The notes under the pieces were generated by a model, which was given only the letters and a program-made list of their open reading frames with translations, was not told where the DNA came from and ran no database searches. Positions 47,401-56,719 of a stretch of 64,000 nt of DNA are shown here, in pieces (the stretch's first letter is position 1; each line of letters starts with the position of its first letter). The position numbers and the translations under genes are program-made. The DNA is from Lepidodermella squamata. Lineage: Eukaryota; Gastrotricha. Location of the stretch: the NCBI GenBank assembly GCA_047495785.1, contig JBLDXI010000002.1, positions 1,674,001-1,738,000 on the forward strand. The letters run 5' to 3'.

Positions 47401-49290
47401 ATGACCAAATCAAAGAAACAAGTTTCTTTTTTTGCTGAATGGAGCGTCAAATTCAAAACTGTGATAACTAGTAACTGTTCCGATGAAGAATTCGACGAAG
47501 CTGTGTCAGAATTCATGGAGAACCTCCCTAATGTTATTGACGATTTACCGGGCCCTAAGCACCCGGCTCGAAAATATGTCGCTGCCCGAAAGAAAAAGAG
47601 AAAGAACAAAAACTCGCCATCGAAGAAAAACTTTAAGGCATCGTCGAATCCTGCCAGAGCAGCAAAGCGATCGAGAGAAAAATCTAGACATCAATACGAA
47701 TACGAACTGGCTCAATACCTCTTCTACAATCGGCGGCGTCAAGTCGCAAGATTAGTGACCAGCAAGGCCAAGTCCAAAGGTTGCCTAATACCGATAAGTC
47801 AAATTAATTCTTTTTTCGCAACACGATGGGGAAAAGCTAATGACTCGACACGACCTTTCTACGACAATGCGATGACAGTAGACGAACAAACAAAAATTGA
47901 CTCTACTTTCGAATCCGAAACAAGCGCTGACGAAATAAAAGCCGCCGCGGCCGGGATAGCACTTGATACATCTCCTGGACCAGACAGAACACTAATGAGA
48001 GTACTTCATGCGGAAGGCTGCATTGACGTTCTTGTCCTCATATACAACTCCATGCTGAAAAGGAAAATGCTTCCGAGGAGCCTCAAATTAGCAAGAACAG
48101 TGTTGATCGACAAATCTGGAGATTTGGGTGACCCAAACAACTGGCGTCCAATTACGATAACCTCACTTGTTCGAAGGGTTTTCGAACGAATGCTTGATCG
48201 ACGACTACGAGAATACGTAAGTTTTTCGTCTAACCAGCGTGGATTTACATCATGCGCCGGTACACATAAAAACTCGTCGATTGTTTCCGGTTGTCTAAGA
48301 AAAGCGAGGGCAGAAAAGTCTACATGCGTTGTAACCTTTCTGGATCTGGCAAAAGCCTTTGACAACATTGGCTTTGAGCACATTCAGCGCACTCTGGAAA
48401 CATTACCGATACCAAGCAACCTGCGTGAAATGATTCTGGAGCTAATTAATCATAATTCCACTCAGATCGAGGCAAATGGTCACAAAACTTCTAAAATCTC
48501 ATTTCAAAGAGGAGTTATGCAAGGCTCACCAATCTCACCAACCATCTTCAACCTTTGTATCGATTTTGTCCTTCGTGAATTGTCAGAAAAAGAAGTAGCT
48601 GATGCCTATGGTTTTAAGCTTTCATCAGAACTAGCAAACGTTTCAGTGCTCGGCTTTGCAGACGACACAACCCCAGTCGGAAATAGTCGTGATTCCGCTG
48701 CAACACTCGTCGAAATGGCTCGAAACCTCTTCTCTCAAATAGGCTTGGAAGTTAACGTAAAGAAATGCGCAGCGATTATCGTGGAAAATGGTGTTTTATC
48801 CTGCGATCCTTTGATTTTAAGCAACGGAGATTCCATTCCGGCAATCAAAAACGATGAAACGATCAAATATCTTGGCGTCACCTTCCATGATGAAATTGTG
48901 TTTGACGAAGCAGCCGTCATCTCTGAACTGAAGGAACAACTAGAACTGCTAGCAAATTCGAACCTATTACTAGCAGACCAAAAACTGACTATTTTGACTC
49001 AGTTCATCTGGCCAAAGCTTATTTATCCGTTTCAAACGGCGCCAATTAAAGCGATCAGGAAAACATTTTTGGAATCCGTTGACGTCATTATGCGTAGCGT
49101 CGTTAAAGAATGCGTCGGTTTGCCTACAAGCACGCCCACTAGCTTCTTCTATGCTGCTCGTAAACATCGTGGTCTTGGCCTTCCGAAAGCTACTTGGGAA
49201 GCTTATCTTCAAATATATAATATTTGTAGAAAATTGTTAGTTAACGGCGAACCCCTGGTACTGGCCTGCAGAAAAATGCACGATAAATAA
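47401..49290 (+). CDS. R2-like non-LTR reverse transcriptase, endonuclease domain not seen
   Basis: 629 codons uninterrupted. RT motifs in order: SPGPDRTLMRVL, GDPNNWRPITITSL, FLDLAKAFDNIGF (catalytic Asp, about residue 317), RGVMQGSPISPTIFN (about 370), FADDTTPVG (catalytic Asp pair, about 419-422), GLEVNVKKCAAI and IKYLGVTF. The thumb region (LTILTQFIWPKLIY; VDVIMRSVVKECVGLPTSTP; HRGLGLPKATW) matches the arrangement after the RT domain of R2-type elements. The N-terminus is basic (KKKRKNKNSPSKKN). In R2 and relatives a CCHC finger and a restriction-like endonuclease follow for 200 or more residues; here the frame stops at CRKMHDK and the 3' hairpin begins 56 bases later. The element may therefore be endonuclease-free or internally deleted. 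Confidence 0.85.
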   Translation: MTKSKKQVSFFAEWSVKFKTVITSNCSDEEFDEAVSEFMENLPNVIDDLPGPKHPARKYVAARKKKRKNKNSPSKKNFKASSNPARAAKRSREKSRHQYEYELAQYLFYNRRRQVARLVTSKAKSKGCLIPISQINSFFATRWGKANDSTRPFYDNAMTVDEQTKIDSTFESETSADEIKAAAAGIALDTSPGPDRTLMRVLHAEGCIDVLVLIYNSMLKRKMLPRSLKLARTVLIDKSGDLGDPNNWRPITITSLVRRVFERMLDRRLREYVSFSSNQRGFTSCAGTHKNSSIVSGCLRKARAEKSTCVVTFLDLAKAFDNIGFEHIQRTLETLPIPSNLREMILELINHNSTQIEANGHKTSKISFQRGVMQGSPISPTIFNLCIDFVLRELSEKEVADAYGFKLSSELANVSVLGFADDTTPVGNSRDSAATLVEMARNLFSQIGLEVNVKKCAAIIVENGVLSCDPLILSNGDSIPAIKNDETIKYLGVTFHDEIVFDEAAVISELKEQLELLANSNLLLADQKLTILTQFIWPKLIYPFQTAPIKAIRKTFLESVDVIMRSVVKECVGLPTSTPTSFFYAARKHRGLGLPKATWEAYLQIYNICRKLLVNGEPLVLACRKMHDK

Positions 49291-49345
49291 CCAATACTTA
49301 TTATTAAGAAATATCACCTATACTGAAGTTAATTAATTCATATCT

Positions 49346-49387
49346 CTGTGTCTTAAAGGCAATGTTACTAAGAATTATGTAACGCAG
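49346..49387 (+). ncRNA. 3' hairpin of the retroelement (copy 1)
   Basis: CTGT (49346-49349) pairs with GCAG (49384-49387) and GTTAC (49364-49368) with GTAAC (49379-49383), leaving a 14-base bulge GTCTTAAAGGCAAT on the 5' side. ACCAATAAA follows, then a CT repeat. The same structure recurs at 51054-51094. Probably the RNA feature the reverse transcriptase recognises for priming. Confidence 0.6.
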
Positions 49388-49993
49388 ACCACCAATAAAT
49401 CGGTATCTCTCTCTCTCTCTGAAATCAATCAATCAACGATGCCATGTCCATTTTTTCTGCTACTATCACTCAAGACTGCGCTGCCCTTGCATTAGACAGC
49501 TTTTCTAGGCATTGCATGATGAAATCCGCTATGAAAATGGAGTTTGTGCAAATGCTTTTGTGCAAATGCTTTTTTGCAAAATCGTTTGTGCAAGTACAGG
49601 TAAATCGTTTTATTCTTTTATTTACCGCTGGGCCGTGGCCCCGGATTTCTGAGGCGTTTCTGATGGTGGGGCATTTCCTCCTAGACAGTTGCAAGCTTCC
49701 CCCCCTCTCCCTCTCCCCCATTGCTAGCCGCTGGTTTTTCACCGCAGATCTCCCGTGTGCTGCCATATAGGCTGGGGGAGTGATGATGGATCACTTTACA
49801 CGTGTGATCAATAAGAGTAAAGCCGGTGATTAGGCGCGTGTTAGGCGTGTGATGTATTTAAAAAACAATGATGCATCGCGTGCCTCTTATACTTATGCCA
49901 ATTTAAAAGCTCGTAAACACATTGGAGAACATTTGCATTTCATTTTTACTATACCAACTTTAAGCTGTTTCATCGGCTCCTCTATCGTTCGCA

Positions 49994-52900
49994 ATGTATC
50001 TTCTGGCGCTCTTTGTGGCCTACTTGCTTCTCCAACCGTTATCGGGTATCGAGAGGTCGTATCAAACGGATTTGAAAAATGCTGACCCGTCTATTAGCCC
50101 GATTCAATTAACCGTGTACGCTGACTATAACGATGGCTTCACACCCGGCCAACCGCCCGCTACACCATGGCCACTACCTATTCCCTATACGTTCAACAAT
50201 GGAACTTGGTATTCGAGCTATGTTGGATATAATGATATCAGTGAGTTCATTCGGGAATAAATTTGCTTCAAGTATTTATCCACCACCAATCGCTGAACGC
50301 TGAATGGCACTCATTATACTTCGATTTTACAGATCAAAGTACAGAAGCAAAAAATTTGCGCGCGAAATTAGAAAAGTGATGTTATCAAAATGCTTCAAAT
50401 TCCCCACTCTTCAAATTGTCATTGTGATTTGAATTTCATTTTTCGACATTTTTACGCTGTGCCACCAAGTAAACAAATTCGCATTAAAGTCATCGTCTCG
50501 GAATTGTTTTTCGCGGATGATCTGCGCTCTCGCAAGGGTAAATCTAGCTTGACAACGATTTTTGTTTTCAATTTACTGTCCTTACTCTCATAGTCAAGAA
50601 AAGAACGGCTCAGAAGTGGTTTGAGCTCGAATTGCCTCACGTCTTGCATCTTATCGTCACACTTTTCCGCGCCGATAGATGCATCACGATACCTAACTTG
50701 AACTGGTATTTGGAAATTTATCCCGATTTTCTCGGAAAATTGAAGCCCGGCAGAAGCAAAATCTCAGTCTTGGCTAAAGCTCGGCAAATGCGTGAAATTA
50801 TCGACGACCTGGTCTTCGATCTTAACAGGTTCTGGAGATTTTCGTCAGGTTTTTATGTTTAGACGAATGTAAAAAATTTGGAGAATTTGAACAATTCTAA
50901 CCGTAAAATTGTTAAAAATAGGCAGAAGCCAATGACCTTGGCGGTTACTATTTCGCAAAATTTGAATTCCGCGCGCCATTTTTTGCTTTCGTACTTTGAC
51001 CTGCAAAATCGAAGTATAATGCTATCAAATTATAAACTTAATAATTTATAATCCTGTGTCTCAAAGGCAATGTTATAGTTTGTATATAACACAGTATACC
51101 AATAAAAGGTTTTCTCTTGGAAATGGTTTCTTTATAATCAATTTTGCATACCATTTTTGGTGTACACTTTATTTCTGACTAACCACGCGGTGTGTAAGGA
51201 TATAGGCTCTGTAGTTACTAGATGTATCAGCTACCTCTTCGCTCACATAATATTTTCCATATGAGAGGCACTCCGCCAGAAAACAGCACAGACATACATA
51301 TGTTCATTGTTATTTGAGAACTTTCACCAGGAAGCAACAAAGGTACCCTTTTTTGAAAATGTGTAATTATCTCGTCAAAAAGAGAGTTTTTTTCTGAACA
51401 CTGAACACATTGAAGGTGTCAATGTCAAATTATCCAGCAAAATTAAATTTCAAGAATAATATGCGTAAAATAAAAATAAAATGAATATTTGGGCTGTTTT
51501 CTTATATATGGAACCCCTTTTCTATCTACTAATTCTACTAATCCTTTTTTGTGTGACAGCTGATTACGACAAGGCCATTGCGATGCAAGCTTTAGCTCAA
51601 ATCGAATCGGTAACCTGCTTGCGCTTTGAGCAAAAACCTTATATTGACCTGAATCAATCCAACTCGATCATGTTCTTCCGCATTAGGTAAATTATAAAAT
51701 TATTCTCAAGCCTGTTGTCTGAATTATTCATTTTATCTCTTATAAAGCGATCCATATGGCGTACACAGTGTTGATTATCCTTTACGATTCATTGGCGTCG
51801 AATTCCTACAAATCAGTCGATATATCCCGTTCGAGGTGACTTTCCTGCTGCTCAGCTGTGAAATCCATTCGATTGTGTTTTTGCACTCAGATTCCGGCCA
51901 TGCTTAGAAAGATTGGCCACGTTCTTGGACTGACATACGAGGTTAGGCGGCCAGATCGCGATCAATACCTTACCCCCTATCCCGGGAAGGAGGATAGGTT
52001 TGCTTTCATTCAACATCGCGAATTCTTGCGCCAATTTTGAAACAATTTAAGTTACCCTATCAATGCGGCTCAAACCTACTACAACGCGACACCATTCGAC
52101 TACGAGTCGCTTTTTAATCCATTGATGGACGTTAATGGTGGAATACAGCTGTTCGATTGGTACCCGAAGGACCGGCGATACATGGCAAGCGTTGGCCAGT
52201 CTCATTATCTTTCATTGTTCGATACAATAAAGCTGAACACACTTTACAAATGCTTTGGTCAGTCCTTTCGAATGTTAGCTATCTAACTCGTATGAGTAAT
52301 TTAGCCTTTATTCAATATGGGGTTTACACATATTTTAGACCGAGTAAATTAACATTTTATGAGAAATGTTTTTTCAGATTCGGATCCGTGCAAGAATCCG
52401 ACGATCTCATGCCAAAATGGGGGCTATCCGAATCCCAGAGTAAACTGTACAAAATGCGTCTGTCCAATTGGGCTCAGCGGCGATTTCTGCGAAATCCCAT
52501 ATCCGACGGATACCGCGAATGGCTGTGGCGGTGAAGTTTTCGTTGAACCCTGTAAATCTGTTGATATTTCGACTCCCAAAGTCGGCACAACAAATTCAAC
52601 GCGTTGTTCTTGGCGTATCAAAACGGTGTGATCCATTTCCTGTACCCGAAAATCACATTATTCTAACTTGGCATGTAGGGAAATTCTAGCGGATTGGTGT
52701 TCGGATTTCAAACCATTCCTCAGCTGCAACAATTAGGTAAGCGAACCATTATTCGGAATCCGCCGCTTTCATGGAACGCATTTCTTCCTAGGCTATGCGA
52801 ATTGCAATAATTTTGTTATGATAAGAGTTTTGGGACCTAATGGCAGATTTCCAGGATTCACGTGAGCATTATATATCAATGCGGAAATATTCATATTTCT

Positions 52901-54794
52901 TCACTGGATATTAGTTTTTGCAGCAATTCGCCAATCCTGGGCCGCGTCTTCGTCACCAATTATAATCAAGCGCTGGTCTACTCGGACATGCCCTTACAGA
53001 TTGAGTCCCAAAGCGCCGAACTTACAGTTTACGCGACCTGCCCTGGCGTAAAAGCAACTGAACTGACGCTAGAATGTCGAATTACCCCGAACGCCCTTGA
53101 CTACGAGGGATTTCTGTTGACTAAAACTGCAACTGGCGCAGCTTGCTCGCGATGGGACGCCGCTACGCAGTATAGCTTCACGGTTGCTCCTAGAGGCGAT
53201 CTAACAGCATCTAGAAATGCGTGTCGTTCGCAGTCCTCATTTCAATGTTTGATCGGAGACGATTTAGTCCCGTGCGAGAATGCTGATAGAATAAAAAAAT
53301 GCAGTGAGTCAATTGAAATATTGAATTTGAAAATTTCAAATCAAATACGCTTCAATTATTTTCTGTAATTCGAACTGTTTTATCATTCGGGTTTTTTAAA
53401 AGGCCTTTATGTTTTATTGACAGCCCAATTGGCTGTGCGTTGTATCAACTCGGTAACTGGCCAGTTCGAATCGTGCAGGCGGTATTGCTTGGAAGGTGAA
53501 ACTCCTTTCAAAGAGTGGCCAACTCGTTTCATGGACACCTGCAACAAGGGCGTGAGTTAAGGCTCGGATAAACGGGCAAACATGTTTGCCAAACATTGAC
53601 TTCAAACATTGTTTGTCAAACAACGGCTTCAAACACTGTTTGATCAAACATTGCATTTACACGTTCAAACTTTCTGTTCAAACATTGTTAAGACCAACTA
53701 GGCATTCAAACATTTTTGACCGTCTAAATACTCGTGTTTGAAAGAAAATGTTTGTGAAGTTTGTTGAAAATGACTTCAAACAAAATCACTCGGTCGAGCG
53801 ATTTTGTTTGACAAACATGCAAACATTTGGCGCTGTGGCTGCTGCGGAGGTGCCTGCCGGAACGACATATGCGGAAGTTTTGCATCCGCTTCTTAAAAAA
53901 AATGGATAAAACACGATCACATTGATTCGTAAATTGCTACGGTCACGCGGCAACGGAAAAAATCAAATCAGAGCGGTCGAAAATGTAAAAGCATTCTAGC
54001 CGTTTATGTCATTTTTCTCCTAATTAAACAAAATTTGCATAAATTTGCATAAATTATGCTAATTCCTGAATGATTTGCATACATTTTGCTAGTTTTCTTG
54101 CAAACATTGTTTGAGCGTGTAAATGAAAGTTTGACAAACTGATGTTTGAAGCTTTGAGAAGTGACCTTTCACCTTTTCCGATGTTTGACAAGCAAGTTTG
54201 ATCGTCTAAAAGCATTTCAAACATTTCCGTCAAACATCGATGTTTGATGTAAATGTTTGACAAACTGTTTGCCCGTTTATCCGAGCCTTTAGAATTTGAA
54301 TTCTGCCATTCTTAAACATTTGTGCTCCACAGAATGTCAAGAAATGCGTCAAAGGTTCGACTTTTCGTTGTATTGCTGGCGACCAAGGCTGCCTCTCCGA
54401 TGAGACCAAAATTGTGAGTTCTCAAAAGTATCTGCGGACTTTCAACTACCTGCTACATACTGCTTTAGATGTTCAGCAATTATGCCTACTTTGGCCGCAA
54501 TCTGCTAGCGTGCAGTCATCGAGCTGATCTCAATTGGGTACGTAATGCCAATAAAGCCAATAAAATTGCTTGGGAACCCTTGTGAACAGAAATACGTCCG
54601 CTGTTACCGTAACATTGGTAGCAAGCCGTTTGCCGATTGTCGACGTGCAGATTTCGGATGCAAACCTACTGAGGTAAGCCACTTTCCGGACTGCAAGTTT
54701 CGATTCACTTCAACGACATATCCCTGCTTCATATTAGGTTTCTGGTGCAACGCCGCCGTATACGGACCCTTTCAAGTGCTATGACGGCGTGTAA
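49994..54794 (+). CDS. Secreted pseudo-astacin/EGF/CUB/kringle protein without lectin domains
   Basis: Fourteen phase-consistent exons: 49994-50240, 51560-51686, 51748-51835, 51891-51997, 52052-52257, 52378-52625, 52679-52736, 52792-52861, 52924-53303, 53424-53551, 54333-54413, 54469-54537, 54590-54673 and 54738-54794; 649 aa. The signal peptide is MYLLALFVAYLLLQPLSG. The astacin domain has AMQALAQIESVTCLRF and RRPDRDQYL, but the zinc motif is RKIGHVLGLTYE (about 160-171): two of three His ligands and the catalytic Glu are gone, and the Met-turn reads FDYESLFNP. EGF (CQNGGYPNP...CTKCVCP), CUB-like and six-Cys kringle domains follow, then three small Cys modules (VRCINSVTGQFESC, STFRCIAGDQGC, VRCYRNIGSKPFADC). 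Same architecture and intron phases as the minus-strand gene at 33731-41171, minus the lectins. Likely a secreted binding or decoy protein. Confidence 0.83.
50312..51021. mobile_element. 710-base inverted-repeat element in intron 1
   Basis: Left end CATTATACTTCGATTTTACAG..TCAAAGTAC (50312-50369) and right end 50965-51021 are about 57-base inverted copies, sharing GCAAAAAAT and GCGCGCG. It sits in the 1.3 kb first intron of the pseudo-astacin gene. Internal open frames are short and not recognised. Probably a non-autonomous DNA transposon. Confidence 0.7.
51054..51117 (+). ncRNA. Second copy of the retroelement 3' end with its hairpin
   Basis: CTGT (51054-51057) with ACAG (51091-51094) and GTTATA (51072-51077) with TATAAC (51085-51090) give the same fold as 49346-49387, with the 14-base bulge GTCTCAAAGGCAAT identical at 13 positions and ACCAATAAA following at 51098. 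The loop differs and the inner stem differs by compensated changes. A 5'-truncated LINE copy or a SINE borrowing the LINE tail, in intron 1 of the pseudo-astacin gene. Confidence 0.6.
53560..54288. mobile_element. 729-base MITE with TTA target duplication in intron 10
   Basis: Ends AGGCTCGGATAAACGGGCAAACA and its inverted copy, flanked by TTA on each side (53557-53559 and 54289-54291). The interior is filled with CAAACA/TGTTTG motifs near both ends, in direct and inverted order. TTA duplications fit PIF/Harbinger (TWA) or CACTA-type (3 bp) insertion. It starts only five bases inside the intron donor GTGAGT at 53552, which it leaves intact. Confidence 0.88.
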
Positions 54795-54799
54795 CTGTT

Positions 54800-56215
54800 A
54801 TGTCAAACAGTGTTTAATAGCTTGCAGACAGCTATCATCTTTGAACTTGGAAACAATAGAAACTATTATTTATCTGTCATAATGCTTCGTGGAGTATCTA
54901 TTTACTTTTCAAATATTTTTTTTTGCGTCAATGCCTTTGCCGCCGATGACGTTTATCTCGACCAATTGGTCAAATAAATATGGCTTTTCGTGGTTAACAA
55001 TAATGCTGCTTATTCAAAGCATATTCCAAGATGACAAGAAAATTCAATGGTTAACAGTATTGAATTGACGTAACTTGATCTTCATCTTGATCATCTTGAT
55101 CACCTGGATATACGCCACTTTAATCATATACTAGGAATCGCAAAAAATTTTTTGAACCGACCAATCCACAGACATCAAACAGTTACCGATAGGTTTGTTC
55201 TCGACGCCTCACCTCAGAGGTCGTAAAATAATCTACTAGTTCATCCGGCTTAGATTTAAGATATCGCAGAAACCCACTATGAGAATTACACTATACTTGA
55301 GGGCAGCCGGTTCCAAGCTGCGCGCACACGCGCATTGTAAAGCTGATATTCAAATGTTTCATGCATGAGTTGGTAAACGGTGATTTGAAGATATTTCGAA
55401 GAATGTATACGCTAGCATCTAGCTTATACACAGCCTAGTTACATTTTGTGGCATAGCGCGCAAGGTCGTGTAGGAAGCGTCTAATTTCCAGAGGACACAG
55501 CCGTAGTTTTTACATATTTCATAATACGAGGCACCTTCAATCGATGAATGGTAGTCACCTCTATACAACAGGCATTTTGTAAACCGGGATTGAACAGCCT
55601 CCAGTAGCTTCGCAATGTCTGTTAGGTGTTACGGTGAGTAGACCGAAGGGCAAACATCCAGACGTGAAAGAGTGCAGGTCTTATACGCTTTTAGGCGTAG
55701 AGACTTCGATACGAACGATATGCATATTACGCCATTAATTTCTGGTTCCACTAAGATGCAAAGACCGACGCTCAAATACAGGTTAATGACACAAGATGAG
55801 TGCTGGATGCTGGGATAATATGCGCTGGTTTTTGCCCGAACGAATGCCGGATTGCGTGCCGTGTTGGTTAGGGAGCACAATTTGCTCCTCGGACCATGAT
55901 GTCCGAGGGGGTAGAATTCTTGGAAAGGATGCTGAGTAACGATCGCCTCAGTCAGGCATCCCTAGTAAGCATGCCAATGAGACCGAAATCTTAAGAAACT
56001 GCTATCCGTTGAAAATGTGTTGGAATAGAAAAGCCAAGACTCAATGAGAGTTCAAAAGGTTCGCGTAATCATTCATCGATTGCATAGCAATGAAGTTTTT
56101 CCAAGCTCATTTTATTTTTTAGATTCAGAATTCTCATCAGCACCTCATTCTCTCAATGGAACTGGCCCATAACGACGCCGCTAACCGTCTCTCTGCCTCA
56201 GCTATGTGTTTCAGA
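54800..56215. other. Intergenic DNA with two converging 3' ends
   Basis: AATAAA at 54973-54978 can end the plus-strand pseudo-astacin transcript. TTTATT at 56111-56116 is AATAAA for the minus-strand PAN gene. In between, several short minus-strand frames (for example 55629-55880) show no recognisable domain, and no gene is called. Confidence 0.45.
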
Positions 56216-56220
56216 GCTTT

Positions 56221-56611
56221 TTACAGCTTTTTGTACATCATATACACATCTTGAGCACCGCTAAGAATCTCGATGACGCACTTCGAGTAGTAAACACATC
56301 TGTTGACCATTAGATGGGGATTCTTTTCCCAATAAAGGAAAGTACTGCATTGATCCCCTAACTGACTGCATCTTTTGGCACACTCCGTGATGGCATAAAC
56401 TGTATTGGATGTTGATATCTTTGATGTATTAGGTAAGCAAAATGCGTGCGGTCGCTGCTGGTAGCCGGCGACGTCAACAGCTGCAACTAAACATGAATAA
56501 AACAATTTTTTTGTTAATATATGCATATAGGTAAATAAAAGTCCGTCAACTTGTGTAAGCGACGCAAAAAGCTGCGGCGACGAACGCGATGAGAGCAACC
56601 TTGCCTGCCAT
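56221..56611 (-). CDS. Small secreted PAN/apple-like protein
   Basis: Two exons on the minus strand, 56551-56611 and 56221-56486, phase 1, 108 aa. Exon 1 is a signal peptide (MAGKVALIAFVAAAFCVAYT). The mature part has six Cys in a PAN/apple-like order: AFCLP, then AITECAKRCSQLGDQC, STFLYWE, NRCVYYSKC, and ends DVYMMYKKL, like the VYxK end of PAN domains. Such single-domain proteins bind proteins or carbohydrates outside the cell. A TATA-like GATAAAAGG lies about 90 bases upstream on the minus strand. The intron is 64 bases (GTTGAC...GTTTAG), with an unusual donor. Identification rests on Cys spacing and is moderate. Confidence 0.62.
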
Positions 56612-56694
56612 GTTGAATCGACTTTCGGAAAAAATAGTATCTATGTGAGAAACAAGAAAATGTTGAATAATGAAAATTCCAGTGAGCTCATCCG

Positions 56695-56703
56695 CCTTTT
56701 ATC
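56695..56703 (-). promoter_or_regulatory. TATA-like box of the PAN gene
   Basis: CCTTTTATC on the plus strand reads GATAAAAGG on the minus strand, 84-92 bases before the ATG at 56611. Confidence 0.4.
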
Positions 56704-56719
56704 GGCTTCGCTGCCAGAA

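Larger units (their letters stand above)
46104..49599. mobile_element. 3.5 kb unit: reverse-transcriptase element between inverted repeats
   Basis: Left arm 46104-46192 and right arm 49525-49599 are inverted copies beginning CTGTACTTGCACAAACG and built from TTTGCACAAA units, ending near TCCATTTT..AGCGGA. Between them lie, in order, a 106-codon open frame with two hydrophobic segments, a frame with a 2A-like motif and C2H2 zinc fingers (broken twice), a 629-codon reverse transcriptase frame, a 3' hairpin, AATAAA and a CT-repeat tail. Either a LINE inserted into an inverted-repeat DNA transposon, or the repeats belong to the element itself; the sequence does not decide. Confidence 0.65.

Noticed and set aside
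49398-49422. CT microsatellite after the retroelement
   Set aside because: Treated as the simple-repeat tail of the element rather than a separate feature.
51481-51690. ATG-initiated frame that could be an alternative start of the plus-strand pseudo-astacin with a hydrophobic leader
   Set aside because: The stretch before 51560 is better read as intron ending GTGTGACAG; exon 1 at 49994-50240 joins in phase and supplies the signal peptide. An alternative first exon remains possible but unsupported.
55629-55880. Minus-strand 83-codon Cys-containing frame near the PAN gene
   Set aside because: No signal peptide, no splice sites linking it to the PAN gene, no recognisable domain.
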